A stretch of DNA of 64,000 nucleotides, from positions 44,303,193 to 44,367,192 of the forward strand of contig CM031879.1 in the NCBI GenBank assembly GCA_018697195.1. The letters run 5' to 3'. This document shows, in pieces, positions 13,801-28,224 of the stretch (its first letter is position 1; each line of letters starts with the position of its first letter). The notes below the pieces were generated by a model, which did no database searches, was not told where the DNA came from, and worked only from the letters and a program-made list of their open reading frames with translations. This stretch comes from Certhia americana (taxonomy: Eukaryota > Chordata > Aves > Passeriformes > Certhiidae). The position numbers and the translations under genes are program-made.

Positions 13801-16800
13801 ATTTTATATGCCTATTATAAAATAAATTGCTTGTTGCTATTAGGATAGAATAAAAATGAAATTAAACAAGTAGTCCAAACAAACTGCCCAATGCTCTAAT
13901 TTCAGCTACTGAACAATTTTTAGAGAGTGCATTATTTTGTATTAGTTTATCAAGGATGGTCATTCTGCCCTGTGTAATATGGCACACTACTTACCATTAG
14001 CATTATTTATATACCTCTTAGTAAGAAGCAAAGAAAAAAAAGCGAGACTGCTACTTCTAAGAAAGTACCTACTTAGTCAACTTCAAAAGAATCACTGAGT
14101 AAAATATAGTGAAACCACCCCTTATTGGATCCTGTAGAAGTTCACATAGCTCTGATGCATTAGCAGGCTCCATATCCTGGTTATACCACTGGGATAAAAT
14201 GATGCTGTTCTACTCACTACAGAAAACAACTGAGATATACTCATATGGTTCTTACTTTTCTCATGCCTTTTCTGTCAGATGGTGATCATCAGGCTTCACT
14301 GCAATTTCCAAGCGTAATGACTTTTGTCTTACACTAATGGAATAGACACGAAATCAGTATTGACTTGAGGTTTATACAAAAACATTTCTTTTTCCCTCTG
14401 CTGTTTGTAACTTGATGTGTAGGTATAACACTCATTTATTCTGAGATCACTATATATTATAATGAACAATCAAACCTGCATTGGTACCTGCTGACAACAG
14501 TGACAAGAGTTCTAAAACAATACAGAAATTCACATTTCTTAAAATGCAGAAACATCAAAAGCTAAAACGTCCTAGAACAATGTGGTTTTTGTTTAGATTT
14601 CAAGACAGGTTCTCCTTCTTTTCTTATTAACTCATTTATCTTTTCCCTCAGGTAAATATCTACATACAACTTTGAAAAACAGATCTTCTACATATCTAAG
14701 CTCAGTCTTGTTATATTCTACCAAAAGCACTTTTTCCAGACAGCAAAAAATATTTTTCAGAAATCAAAATCTGATTGTACCTAAATGTTGGCAAAGTCTT
14801 TCATATTCCTTCTAGACCTCAAACATTGTTCCATACTCTATTGCTCAAATGTGATAAACCAATACACCTTTGGAGTATCAGCACTCCTACTGGTGATGCT
14901 CTAAATCACATAGGCAGAAAATGTATTTTGAAAAAAACAAGGAAGATGAAAAGAATTTTTTGTTCCCTTCTGAAGGAGAATCTGAAAATGTGATTCTGAC
15001 TGGAACACTGGAGAACAGTCTGAGGAGAGGAGAAACCCAAGGGAAATGGAGGGTAGGAGTCCATGAGAGATTTTTTTGACAGACTTCTAAGGAAAGTCAG
15101 GGCTTGAGGGAAGTACCCCAGGTGACCAATAACTTAGTCTTCCTGGTGACTTAGTTTTATAATAATGTCATAAAGTGAGAGTTGATGTTAACAAAAGTCA
15201 GCTGTCTGGGTGGAAATCTTATGGTATTATTTTGTCATTCTGTTCTCCAGAAGTGACTGAAACTCTCTTGGAAGATCCCAAATGAATCTGGAGACTGCAG
15301 CTTAAAAAAGGACATCATGTTGTACACTACTGAATACTCCCAGGATGATGGACCCTGTATTGAAAAAAATGGAAGAGACAGGGGTTCTGCTATGCAGCAC
15401 TGGCAACAATGGCACAGGCAGCTCAGGGATCTTAAAAAACATCATGAAACAGATGAGAAAGAAGGTTCTCTAAAGCACTGAGTATCATATAAAAAAGATA
15501 CTTAATGAAAGCAAATATATTTCATATTGGGAAGATGATTTCAAGATCAGTTCTGATAGAGTCCTTAGATCTTGGCTAATCCTATTGAGATTAGTAGATA
15601 TCTTTGGTGTTCATCTAAGTATAATGAAACAGAGATGACTCCTCAAATAATTATGTGCTCAGTATTGAACTAAAATTGTCCTTGTTAAAAAAAAAATTAA
15701 AAATCTACTGTAGTCATTTTAATAAAACCTAGCTCTCAAACAGAATTTTTGAGTAGACACAACTTTACTCTTCATTGCCAGAGTACCCCAAATTTGTACA
15801 CAGATTTATAACCATAAAGACAAACAAGCTCTTTGATCTGAAAAGCTTGTATTATAATTACTTTAAATGGAAAAAATTCTAAACCCATATCCAAGATCCT
15901 TATGTAAAAGATTTAGCTGAGATGAAAGGGTCCACAGCAGGGCAAGTGAAAGTGTTTGGCAGCATGGAAAGACTTACATACAAAATAAATTCAAAAATGC
16001 TAAGATTACTTAGTCAGGAAAAAAAAAGCTTTAAGAAAGAACAAGCCTAAAGTATTGCAAATTATGGAGGGTGTGCACAAAGCATTTGTTCTTTTCTACT
16101 CTGTCAGATTTTACCATATAAGAATAAATGGAAGCATATACTCAGCCAATAAAAGAAAATGCCTGTGTCTATGGCACACGTTCTGCAAACAGCAATACAG
16201 GGTCATGGTGGTAAACAATGTGACAGGCTGGAGCAAAAGGATTAGACACCTTTAGGCTTCACCACTGCAAGCTAAATACATAACAGCATTCAGAGAGATG
16301 CATTAGTCTGTAAGCTATTTTCCTGCTTGTACCTGATAGTCAAGGAATTTGCTGCACACACATAATTGCACAGACTACTTAAATATTCCAGAAAATCATT
16401 CTAGTGGAAAAAAGAGTAGGTCCTTTTAATGCAGATTAAATGAACTGGTGGTTTGGCCAGCACCTTCCCCTAGTTATACTTAACTCCATGCAGTTTAAAT
16501 AATACTAAGTGTTGTCATGTTTCGAGATTTTCTATTCTTAAACAAGCACTGGCTTTCTCACAGGGTAGGTCTGTGCAGCTTGCTGGAGGATTGTCTAGCA
16601 AGCCTTTTACCTGAAATCACAGCAGCAGGAAGCTGCAGGCTAATTTACTCAGCTGTGAAGCATGATAACAGGCAAATTATTCTGCATAGAGTTCCACATA
16701 GCTGCTATTAGGACCCCTCTAACATAAATTTTTACAACACTGTGCTGAAGCATAGCCTAACCTACAGACAGAGAATATAATCTTTTTTAATAGCTACAGA

Positions 16801-18490
16801 ACACAGGTTAGGAAAGAATATATTTACAATGTCTGAATTCCCTTTCACTAGGTAGCCTAAAAGAGGGGGCAAAAATTTGTATCGAGTTGTTTTCCCATTT
16901 GCTTTTTTGTAATCACCAGCTCATGTTTAGACAGAATTTAGAAATCATTTGGTAAAGCAGTTTACAGAAAATATATTGTTCCACATTGACCAAGTGGATG
17001 TTTGGTACTGGATGTCCCAGTAATACCAGATATTATAAATATCTAATGAAAATGTAGCAGCAACAACAGTTCACAGTGGGAAATACTATCGTGTGCCCTA
17101 GAAATTATGAGTAGCAGATGGTTTTCAGTTGGGTGGCAGCTTTTAAAATCAATTTTTAAAGTTATATAATCTTATCTTCAGAGAGTGGGTAGACCTTTCC
17201 AACAAGGGAATCTCAAAAGTTATGCTTACATATCCTGGGAGAGATAGCCTTCATACTTTTACTTCCCATAAAAATAAGAGTGCAAAATAGGATTCATAAC
17301 TGAACTGGGTGAAAGAGCAACTTAATACACAATTCTTGCAACATCAAAATTTGGCAATACCTTAATTATCTAATACTATTATAAAAAAGGGAATTCAGTG
17401 CAGCAATAATTTTCCAAACACTGTATCTCAGAACAATTCTCTTCCTTCGTTAATACATATAAATACCTGCAAAATACATTGAAACTTTATTATCAAATTC
17501 AGCAAATGTTAATATATTAAATAATATAAAATTTATCTGTTTCTGTCCTTGAAGCCCCATACAATCAGGCCTGATTATCTTACTATTCCCAAATGAATAA
17601 GCAACCAAAATTGTTCTGGAATGTGTTTTTCATGTATCCTCATTAGTAGGCCATTGCATATACTTCTGGCTTGCTCATCATCATTGTTCTGTAAAATTTT
17701 GTATCCCTCTCTCAATAATGCATGCATGCAAGTGTGGAGTGTTTTGAAAGGCTCAAGACAGCAATTATTTTACTTGAGCACATTTGGTCACTCTTAGCTA
17801 TTATATTTCAATCCAGCAATTATTTATTTAAATGCTATATTAAAAGTAAAAACCAAAACCGTGTTCTTGAATAATACTACTTAATAATTTACTTCAATAT
17901 TCTTCAACAAATTCTAGTGATTATTACTTTATGAAATAAAAAATTCTTCTTTTCCTTAGAGAAAAAATTAATCAGAATAACTGACTTCTGAAAAACTATG
18001 CTTAAATTTTATCCACCCTAATATACTCTTAGTCAACTTCTTTCAAAACCACATAATTCCATGTTTTGAATCTCTCCTTAGATATAAACCAGACATGATT
18101 ATAGTTTTATTGCTGTTATATGGCCTCAACTTCTTGATATTCTGACATAAGAGTAAAAATTTTAATCTTTGAATATGTACCCTCACTGTTTTCAGCAATG
18201 TTATTATATCTTTAAGTATATTTTTTCCACTCTCTCAACAGGCACAAATATAAAATTCTCATTCTAGATGACAGAATTAAGCTGAAACTGACATTTCTAT
18301 GCCTGTGATGAAATCCCAGTCTTTTCCCTGAGACTTCACAGAACCTTTCCTCATATTTAAATTCAAATTACTGCTGCCAGCCTTTATTATCTATTATATA
18401 ACCACATTAAAGTTAAACAGACATGCTGCTGCAGCTTCTGTGAAATCCCACTGTAGTGTAGTTACTACATGCTTTTACTATCTTCAGTTT

Positions 18491-18509
18491 AAAAAAAAAA
18501 AAAAAAAAA
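18491..18509 (+). repeat. Poly(A) tract, 19 bases
   Basis: Homopolymer run in the 20-kb intron, without an associated retrocopy that I can recognise. Confidence 0.95.
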
Positions 18510-21500
18510 TTAGGAGCACCTTAAGTTTCTCAGTATTTATGCCAAGTAATTAAGCAAAATCCTTTAACATATACTCTGCTTTTAAAAACATAGAAAAGTC
18601 TCTGGAACTGTTTCTTTAACCTAAACATATCACAAATCCAAAGACAGTAAGATATTGCATTTACACTTAAAAATCAATGACACATTTTTTAATTATGCTT
18701 CTGAACACAGCACAAATGTAAAAGCAAACACTGCAAGCAACCACCTACTACACAAGATTAAAGAGACTACTGAAGAATATACTTCAATTTGGAACCTCAG
18801 TTCTATTGAAGTGGCACATTTTAAAATTAGATTCAGTTCAAAAAAATCTCAGGAGTTCTCAAAAACTATGGAATAGTTATGTTTTCTACATGAAAAGAAA
18901 ACCACACTCTTCAAAATAAGGACTGAAATAATCTTTTGAATACAGAGCAAGATGAAGCCTTTTTAAGAGTCAATTTTATGAAAATATTTTTCAAACAAAA
19001 TATTAAGTTCACGAAAGATTTACTGTACTCAATGTGTACACCTAGGAAATGTATATATACACACACATGCAAGTGGAGAAGTTCTTAATCCCTACATTTT
19101 TTTTTTTTTTTGCAGTCACAGGCTGTGCAAAGCAAGTAAAAAGTAAAACATTCTTTGATATCCATAGGAATTTCTTACATGCACAAAAAGGCCATATTTT
19201 TATTTTCTCTTTTTTTTTTTTTTTAAGAAACCCAATGTGCAAATACATTGCAATAAAGATGTTGCATTTCTAGGTTTAATAATACAGTTAGACTTGTTTG
19301 TCCTCACATGAATACGTATACAGGAATCTCTCACCTGACAAGAAACTGGTAATGATCTTAGAATACCACAGACAGGGGAATCTAAAGCAATTTTCTTGCT
19401 GGAGCTCAGGAGTCTCACTATACACACTTTGATGGTCTTCTGTTCATTTTGATGACACATTTAATTTTTCTGGATCCCTGCTTTGTACGTTACACATATT
19501 TAAATTTTCTTGCTTGCTGTTCAATTCACAGATTGTTTGAACACACAGTATATAATCTCTTTGCCATGATACACTTCTAAATTTAGTCCTGATGTTTCAG
19601 TTTGTAGTTTAAATGTATGTCATGATGTTCCCTAAATTTTTCTCCTAGAGGAGTTAAAGATGTTCATTTTGACATAATTCGGATTATTAGCTGTGTTAAA
19701 AACACACAATTTTAACGCCGCAATGAAAAAAAGTTGGAAAACTTATATAAGATGGTTGCTTTTGTTCTTGAAATTACTGAACCAGACTGCCATCTATTGG
19801 AAAATAAATATTTTTAATTATACCTTTTTTAAAAAAAACAAAAAACAAACAAACTGATTAATTTACTGTCAAAAGCTGATTTTGCTAGCAATCATACTTA
19901 ATTCAGCTTGAAAAGGAAACACCTTAGTTAACTGAACTGTGATAAAATCAAGGACTTTACTATATCTTTTCCCACCTCATGTTTATTGGAATATGTTTTG
20001 AAGCACAGCTGCTTTTTTGACTCACTGAACAATCAAATTCTAGTTTTTGGGAAAGGTTTTTATTTAGGGAACATAGAAAAACTGTAATATGACAGCACTG
20101 AGCAATACACAAGTATAAAGCTTCCCCAGTTTGCCTATGCAGCACCATATGTCTTTGCATACACAGGTCAACTAAAGAGTTCATTCAAGTCACAATGACC
20201 AAAATGGGAAAAACAAGGCAGGAAAGGGAGGCAAAAAATCTATGAATCAACCGTCAACCCCACCCAGCACACGAGTCATTGAGAAGTACTAGGAATTCCA
20301 ACTGAAAAGTTGCATAGCTGTATGAATGCCTTTTGGAGTTCTCTCTGAGGCAGAATTGCAAAACTGTGTTTAATTTGGCCTTTAATTTTGTGAAGACAAT
20401 GAACAGGGGCTTGTTGCATGGTATACTGTAATGTACACGTTTTAATGACTGGTAAACACAGACTAGGATACATGGCATTCATATTTTACAGGACAGCACA
20501 CCAAACACAGCCAGACAAAAGAAAACCTATAAATTATGACATTTCCAGTGCATCTTTGACTTCCTTTAGTTTATTCTTTATAATGTACTCTTTAAATAAA
20601 AGATCACATTAACTTACTCTTATCTGACATTGTGCTAGTCAGCCTTTTCTCCCTCCTCATTAATCATTCCCTCCCATTCAGGAAGCTAAGACAAGCTCCT
20701 CTTCTGTCACAGTTCCCCTTTCACCTTTTGGAAGGGAAGCATCCTGTGGGGACATTTTCACTCATCTCCAGATCTGTTCCTATTCACGTCTACACTATGG
20801 GTCTACTGTTACTGTCCTTACTTCTATTTACTGCTCCATTGTACTCTCTCAATCCCAGATTATGCATTCCAGTCCCCAAGATCCTAACCATCAATTTTCC
20901 TAGACAGCTCCTCTACGTCCCAAGGAAATTTAAGAGTCAAAGCTGACTAGTAATTTGGAACTCAGAAGACCAAACCCAACAGTTTCTTTTTTCTTTAAAT
21001 TTTATTTTGCTCTTTTCCACCTAATCTCAGAGCTGTGCAAAGCCTGCTTCCTATTTGACTTGAAAATACTGTAAGCACATAAATCTCTGGGGTTTTAGTG
21101 CTTTGTCACACATCACACACTTGGCCAATAGAACCATAGGAACATATAAAATAATAAAAACTACTGTATTAATGTATTAATACTACTTTATTGTTTTCAA
21201 AATTTGATGAAAAGAAGTAGTTCCTTACTACAGACATTCCAACAACTTGGTATGTTGTTGGATGACTACTTGTCTAATAACACAGCAAATGGAAGAATGG
21301 ATTCAATTCTTTCCTTGATCTAAAAGACTTCCAACTCACTTCTTTCAAAGAATGTATAGAATTCTGTAAGTGCTGTATCACTGAGTAACAAACAATGCAA
21401 AATGCCCAAGACGACAAAAGGGAGAGAATGTGTCTGTGAACAAGGCACCCAAAGTCCTGCTCTCCAGATTGCACTGGTATTCTTCCAGTAGCTGTACAGT

Positions 21501-23791
21501 GCAGAAGCAATACTAGAAGGGATCGCAGCCTGATGATCAGCACTTTATCTAGGATACTATAAAACCAATGCGGAAATTCACCCCTTTGCCATGGACATAA
21601 TTGAACAGCACTTTTCCGGATGAAGCCTTTACTCTCAAGTTATTGCATTAAAAGCTGATATCCTTACACTACCCTTACACTAAACAAAAACTCTAAGCCC
21701 CACAGTTTCCAAAAATAGAGGCTGGCAGTTAAAATTCAGAACAGAATTCTAGGCTGTGGATTCCAGATAGACAGACACTCCTTTCTGCAGTCCCAAATCA
21801 ACCATAACCTCATTTAGCTAGAACAGGACCACAGCTGTTTTGACCCTCTTGAAAAAGAGCTAATTGTTAAAAAAATGCTTTGAAATACATTCTGCTTCCT
21901 AATGCATTCTCTTTCCCAAGCCTATGCTATCCTCAGGAGGTGGCTCCTGATGCTCCTTACTCCAGCTTCCTAAATTTATGATCCACAAATTACTATTCAA
22001 ACCAGAAATTTCCCAGTCTTAGCCTCCTATTTCTCTGAACAATAGTATGATGCAAAAAATGCAGATGTCCCAAAGCAGCCAGTGCCTTTGCAGAATCTCC
22101 CTAAGGGTCAAAAAGTGGCATGACTTGGGATTTGGAAACTTTTTAGATTGCTGAAGTACAAGAAGTTGAAAAGCCTTGAATAGTCATCATCTCTGGAATC
22201 AACATATGTTCAGGAAATGGCACCATCTAACACATTATCAACAGGGAACTAACTTCTACACCCCTTCAGAGCTGATGCCAGCACAGCCAGCAATGAAAGT
22301 TAGGAAAAACCTGCTGATTTGAACATGAAGTAACTGCTCCTCTGTGGAAGCACACCAGGTGTGGTTCTAGCCCTCTGCTGGAGCTGGTAACAGAGAAAGG
22401 CAACACTCACTCCAGCAGGCAGAAAGAGTCTGTGCTCCTGACAGACTCCATAGGGTGTCCTGTCCTGCCCATACTTCTCAAGGGTCTTGGCATGTGCCAA
22501 TCTCCTCCTTTCCGTGGAGGAGAAAAGTCAGAAAAAGGTGCAAGAATCTCTTATTGAATACATATCCAAGGAATCTATTTCTGACTCCTCACATCTATAT
22601 ACATCTTCACTTCTTTTTCTCTGTATCTTCATGTTCTTATACATAAATATTCATTTAAGTTTCTTCAATCAACACTGTACTGTCACAATCTTCCTTGACG
22701 ACACTTGCCGGTTCTGCCCCCAGAGCAGTTTGGCAGCACTCACCTTTGCAATCATTTTTAGAGCTAAACATATCTCTTTACTTTAGTGCTTCTTCCCAAT
22801 TACTCTTTCATGGCTCCTTACAGAGCATGTGGGTTTTCATATCACCCATGTACTACACAGGGAGCCTAAACACAAAGGGAAGGCAGCACCTGCCCAAAAT
22901 TAAAAGACGTCGTGTCAAAAATGGAAGCAACTTTCATTTTTTTATGCAAGGCAGCCAAGTAGCAACTGAACAACCCTAAATTACAATCAAAAAGGAAATG
23001 GATGCTTTAGGACAAACAGGAAAATCTCATATCACAGCAAAGAGTCCTCTCCATACAGATCTGTATAGCTGGGTTTACTGCAGGGAAAAACATGTCCTGC
23101 CCTCCATCCTAACTTCATGCTGGGAGTGCACACCCATCATCCTGGCTACAGTCTTCTCTAAAAGAAAAGCTGGATGGCCCAGCAGGAAAATGCCATAAAA
23201 TGCTTCAAACAGTCCCCAATTTTGAAGATTTGTTTCCACATCTAGTTCAATGTAAAATATATAAAATATAAAAAAAAATATTACCTAATTTACTTTTATA
23301 TTTCCCTGTCACAGAAATGAAAAGTTTAGTGTCTGAATACATTCTATTCACATTGTATTTCATTTAGGCCTGAGCAGACAGATTTATATGGAATACATTT
23401 TCTGCAAAATAGCAGCTGAGAAGATTTAAATAGCAGTTAGCACCTAAATTCAGAGAGACACTAGACAAGTGTCTAAAAATGCTTAAATGGGATCAGTATC
23501 TTGTTCAAACTAAGTTCATTATGAGTTATGCATCAAAACATTCAAATATCTAGAAGGGCTTTACAAAAGTATCAACTGCATTCCAGGGCAGCTACACATG
23601 TTTGTAAATTTCATTTTTTCTATATGTGTCACAATAAATCCACTCAAACATGAAAATCCCTAACTTGCCATGGTTTACATCACATGAGTGTAATTTTTCT
23701 TAACTTATGAAAAATGTTAACTGAAATTTAGAACTTAGCAGTTTTCCTTTGTTCTCTACTTTATTCCCTGGGCAATCACATTTCCTTAGTG

Positions 23792-23835
23792 TCACGGTTT
23801 AAGCCTAAACCAGCTGAAACCAGGAAACTTTCTGA
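23792..23835 (+). mobile_element. Possible 5' end of a degraded avian LTR
   Basis: TGTCACGGTTTAAGCC resembles the 5' terminus of a common class of songbird ERVL-type LTR. The similarity fades after about 40 bases into an A run at 23852-23868, so at most a fragment survives. Boundaries are uncertain. Confidence 0.3.
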
Positions 23836-24447
23836 GGAAGAGAATTCAATTAAAAAAAAAAAAAAAAATCCTTGTTACAGTAAAGAAAAAATGAAACCTA
23901 GAGAACCTAGAGTACTTTATTCATAATACTGGCAGCAAGAAAGTCATCTTCAACTGTAGTTTGAAATCACTGAAGCACCACAACCACAATTTTCTGTATT
24001 AGGGATTCAGTCTTCAAAACCATTAGGTTACAAAGAAAGCTATGTAGCAATAAAATGTATAAGAAAAATAACTAAGGATGTTTAGCTGGTTATTTTAGGG
24101 GCATATCTGATCCGATTTTGTTAACATTTAGTATTCAGTATAGTATTGAAAATACTGATCTCCACTACTTTCACAAAATACCCCTTCCTTGCCCTCACCA
24201 TGCTCAAAACAAGTAACCTGAATATATTAGCAGTGACATAAAAAGCCATTCTGAGGTGTGGTAAGCAATACATTTGAGAAATGAAGTGAACATTAATTCT
24301 AAACCTGCAAAAAGCACATGTTGGGGTTTTTTTTATTATAATGTTAATCTTGTACTATTCTCACTCTTTTATTATTTCTTTCTTGAATGTGCCATAAATA
24401 AATCAGATGTAACTGAATATATTGTCCTTGTATTCCATCTTACTTAC

Positions 24448-24623
24448 TACATTAAGCTTGGTTTGGCTTCCACTGGTCATAAGATCTTCCTCTGATACTT
24501 TACTAAAATTTTCCAGATAATGGTCTGATAGTGTATGAGACAGATCTTCAAAAGAGTACTCCTTTTCTTGGCACAATTTGATTTCATCTAAGAGCTTTGA
24601 TAATTCTCCAGTCACAGCTTCAC
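24448..24623 (-). CDS. ANKS1B: ANKS1B exon, conserved helical linker
   Basis: A 176-bp exon with acceptor TTTTTAAAG and a consensus donor GTA|GTAAGT. The first two bases complete a serine codon, then the peptide runs EAVTGELSKLLDEIKLCQEK, EYSFEDLSHTLSDHYLENF, SKVSEEDLMTSGSQTKLNV. ELSKLLDEIKLCQEK is a strongly conserved ANKS1B linker motif, probably helical, and the rest is acidic. The exon is phase 1 in and phase 0 out, matching the exon at 4366. The C-terminal end (MTSGSQTKLNV) differs from what I remember in mammals (GKNGSQSV), so the exact last residues depend on the donor choice. Confidence 0.94.
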
Positions 24624-27600
24624 CTTTAAAAACAGACACACCATTAGTCAGTAGTTAGAATACTGGGGTAATTTATGCCTAAAAAGGAAATGTACATTCT
24701 TTAAACTTTGAGTATCTGTTATTTTCCATACCTTATCTTCTAAACAATGATCTTCATGCACCATTCTCTGCTCAAAAATAATGGCATCTTGTTCCAGGCT
24801 GGGAATTTGCTAGAGGCAATCTACACACTTCTACATTGCCCTATACCTTGCATTTAGTTAGGATAAATATATACTTACCCTTTCTCTGTTTTCTAATCCT
24901 GAAAATTTATAGAAATACCAACTATCCAAGAATGAAAAAAAATATCCAGGAAAGAAAGTTTCTACAAACATACAAAATCAATATCCCATACTCTGCGCTG
25001 GATTCATGTTTGCTGCTGTAATTAATTAATACACTACACAAGCTCCATAAACTGTGAGTGACTAAGAATGCATGTCTCCCCCATCAAAGCAGCTATGCTT
25101 TATGAATAATTCTAACTCTCTCTCCCAGGAATAAGTGAAATGGCAGAAAAATATACTGGGTGAACCCTACACGTTTAAAGCACGCCTCCCTACAGCAGTA
25201 TACCAGAACCCCACATTTAGCACGTTCTGCATTGTGTTTCATGTTTCCTCCTTAATTTCTTTAGTTAAGAAATCAACCTGAACAGTAAGACAATAGGCTT
25301 TATATGTCTCTACTGAGGACCACTATTGGAAATACTGGTAGTGATAGGTACTAGGAATCACACTGAGGGCTAGCCATTCTGCAAATAATCCACTGGCAGC
25401 AGCCAGGCCTCCACAAACTGAAAAGCTACTCGTTATTATCAACCACATTGGGTTCTGATTATGTACTGTGTGTTACACAGCTACCTTTAGTAATAGCAAT
25501 GAAAAATACAAAACCCAAGAGTTTCCAGGAGCAAGTAAGAAATGCCTTTTTTAAACTAGGTTTACAACATTCATACTGGTGGAAACTGCAGCACTTAGAC
25601 TTGATAAAAGACAGATGCTTCCATGTAACTCCATCTTTGGAAATAAAATGCTGAAAAGGAAAAACATAGTGAGCATATTAAGCTCAGCACACACAAAACA
25701 GACATAAGTACACTCACATAACTAAAGAATCCGCTGATAAAACTGTATCTGCTTGGTCTAGAGCTCTGTTTCATTTTTTTTTTTAATAGTTACTCTTTAC
25801 TGCAATGCTGAGTAAACACAAATACTCAGAAATATATTTAAAGTACAACCATGGCCAGTTATTACCAAAATTTTCAGAGACAAGAACAGAAGTTGTTAAT
25901 TAAAGCATTTAATTGCTTTTTAAAATCTAACAAGTTTTGCATTCAAAGCTGTTGCTACTCTTAGTCTATGGTAACTTTACACGAAACTTGTAAATTAAGC
26001 AAAAATATAATCAGGTCTATTTATATTCTGCTTTTTAATTAAAAAATTGAAATTATTCCAGATTAATATTTAACTAAAAGTTGGAAGTAAAATACCCAAA
26101 TATTAAAACTAATACAAAAAATATTTTAAAATCTTACTAGAGCGTGCTATAAAGAAACAGAACTACTGCTTCCTACAGAACTATGTTCATGTCCCCAGTC
26201 CTACATATGGCCTGCAGTATTTCTTAATGCAAGAATGAGCTCTGTGTGATAAAACTGGACTAACCTGGGCGAGAGTGCACTAGTTGACTGGCTGAGTGCA
26301 GCCTGAGTACATAAAAGACAGATTTTGCCTATTTCTTTCAGAGCAGGTACTAATTAGGGTCTTTTGCCTCTATCCAGCTCCCTATTTTTATGAAAGTCAC
26401 AGAAAGGCAATTGATACTGCTATCCCTCTTCCAAAGTTGGCTTAAATTATCTGAAATTAGATTGCCAGTGAATGGCAGACAGATGGGAAGCACGATCAAG
26501 TGAGATTTTTTTTCTTTAGTATCAGATTACACAATAGACAAGCAAAAGGCAGCTAGCATGTTTTACATTATTTAGACCTTGTAAGAGGAAAAAAGGAATG
26601 TGAGATCGTGACCTTATTGTTAAGAAGCAAGACATATTTTAAAAATATTTGCTACTTAATTTCAGGACAGACATTTCTATTGCATATGGTAGTTGGCTTC
26701 ACAATCCTGCTAATCTCAAAGGAACTATTTATCTTCACACACTACATAGGTGTTAAGTACCCCAATGGGAAATATATTTGAACTACAGCATTTGTTCACT
26801 ATCACCATGAAGATCATAATCTGACATGCATCAAGAAGCTTCATTCTCTCATGAATAAAAACTCTCCCACCGAACATGTCAAAGAGAACATGCTAACAAA
26901 AACCAAAACCAAAAAAACCCACAAAAAAACCAACCAAAAAAACCCCAACAAACAACAAAAAAAATTTACCATGCAAAATAGCATCATAACTCACACAACA
27001 AAACCAAGGGCAGGCTTGGTTATTTGCCAGCAGTCAATTACATTCACTCTGGATGATTATTGAATGCAGAAGTCAGGTTTGGTTCTACAAGAGGATGATT
27101 TTCATGAAAGATACCACACTCAGGAAATGCCCTGTTTTAGTGGCTGTGGAAATGGTGAATTAGAACATAAAATGAAAGCACATGCACACACCAGTGACTG
27201 CCACAGTGTATGAGAACCTTGTTAGAAGATGAATGGAAGAGCAGTATATTTGTGACCTTTGAAAGAGGCTTCCAAATATACAACGATTGACAGATGTACT
27301 AATTGGGAAAGATGAAATAAATTCAATTTTTAACCTGAATGTGAACAATATTTTTGTTTTACTTGATTATGAAATGGATAAGGTCAGATAAATTAAAAAT
27401 ATTTAAGATCAAACAATGCAGTACATTGCAATCCATCAGTGACTTGTCCTGAGAATACTGTTCCTTGCTTTTCTATGACATGGATTGCAGCGTATGTAGT
27501 CAAGATAGATGATTCAAGGTAGAAAAAAAAACATACTTGATATAAAGAACTTCCTTAATTTTTTTTTCCACTTTGTAAGTTTGTATGAATGTTAATATTA

Positions 27601-27648
27601 AAGAGAAATTCCGTACAGCTTTTGCATTCACAGAGTACATGTATTTAC
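24624..27648 (-). other. ANKS1B intron of about 3 kb
   Basis: AT-rich intron between the two linker exons. The only marked structure is an A/C-rich simple repeat at 26895-26964. No exon, retroelement end or RNA was recognised. Confidence 0.6.
26895..26964 (+). repeat. A/C-rich simple repeat (CAAA-type)
   Basis: About 70 bases consisting only of A and C, with AACC and CAAA steps, ending in an A run. It explains the Lys/Thr/Asn-rich open frame at 26851-27063. Confidence 0.92.
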
Positions 27649-27759
27649 TTTTAGCCTTTGGAGACGGAGGAGCTTCTGGGGACAAAATGCAAGACTGATG
27701 TTCTGCACATTCCAGTGGGCGTTCCTCTGAAATACTTGCATTTCCTGTTCCCATATATT
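27649..27759 (-). CDS. ANKS1B: ANKS1B exon, variable linker
   Basis: A 111-bp exon, phase 1 at both ends, with acceptor TTTAACTTGCAG and donor AAAA|GTAAAT. It encodes EYMGTGNASISEERPLEC, then AEHQSCILSPEAPPSPKAK. The mammalian counterpart (EYLEG... to ...SPSQKTK) agrees at the start and in the SP-rich end but differs in the middle, so this is a fast-evolving, probably disordered linker. Assignment rests on exact phase agreement with the flanking exons (CAAG|AA and A|GT) and the shared EY and SP..K residues. It could be an alternatively used exon because removing it keeps frame. Confidence 0.88.
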
Positions 27760-28201
27760 CTGCAAGTTAAAGATACAAATACACTTAAAACAGTGAATTA
27801 AGGAGGCTTATATCAATCAGAAGTATATCTGCCATTTTGTTTTTAATTAAAGCCTCTTCAATTTTTCATATTACAACCCTGTAATTATTCATAAACACTG
27901 CTGCAAGGCAATCATTTGTTGAAAGTAGTATAATACACTATAATGGCCAGTCCTCTAATCTGTGGAAACTGCTACAGAAATCTCATTGTAAGGGCAATGA
28001 GATGAGAATATACCGGTGTTTTTCTTGTCTCCTTGAAATATCAACATCACTGTTCTATTACATTATAACAGTTAAAAGAGACTTTGGAATTTGTGGAGAG
28101 TTTTTTGTCAAGATATTCAGGATGTTCACAATACATACAAACATTGAAATTAAGAGAGCCAAATACTCTGCTTGCAGCACAGATATGGTACATGAGGAGG
28201 G

Positions 28202-28224
28202 AAAAAAAAAAAAAAAAAAAAAAA
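28202..28224 (+). repeat. Poly(A) tract, 23 bases
   Basis: Longest uninterrupted A run in the window. No upstream gene-derived sequence or target-site duplication was recognised, so it is not assigned to a processed pseudogene. Confidence 0.95.

Larger units (their letters stand above)
4367..24447 (-). other. ANKS1B intron of about 20 kb
   Basis: The largest intron in the window. It holds one CR1 3' end (10571-10846), homopolymer A runs (5185-5198, 18491-18509, 23852-23868), T runs (11268-11278, 19100-19112) and a possible LTR start at 23792. Open frames at 6862-7248 and 9826-10107 lack recognisable domains. The stretch at about 9150-9260 is more GC-rich than its surroundings, without an identified cause. 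No additional ANKS1B exon was recognised. Confidence 0.6.

Noticed and set aside
28202..28224. Poly(A) tail of a processed pseudogene
   Set aside because: No upstream coding-like or known mRNA sequence and no flanking target duplication were found.
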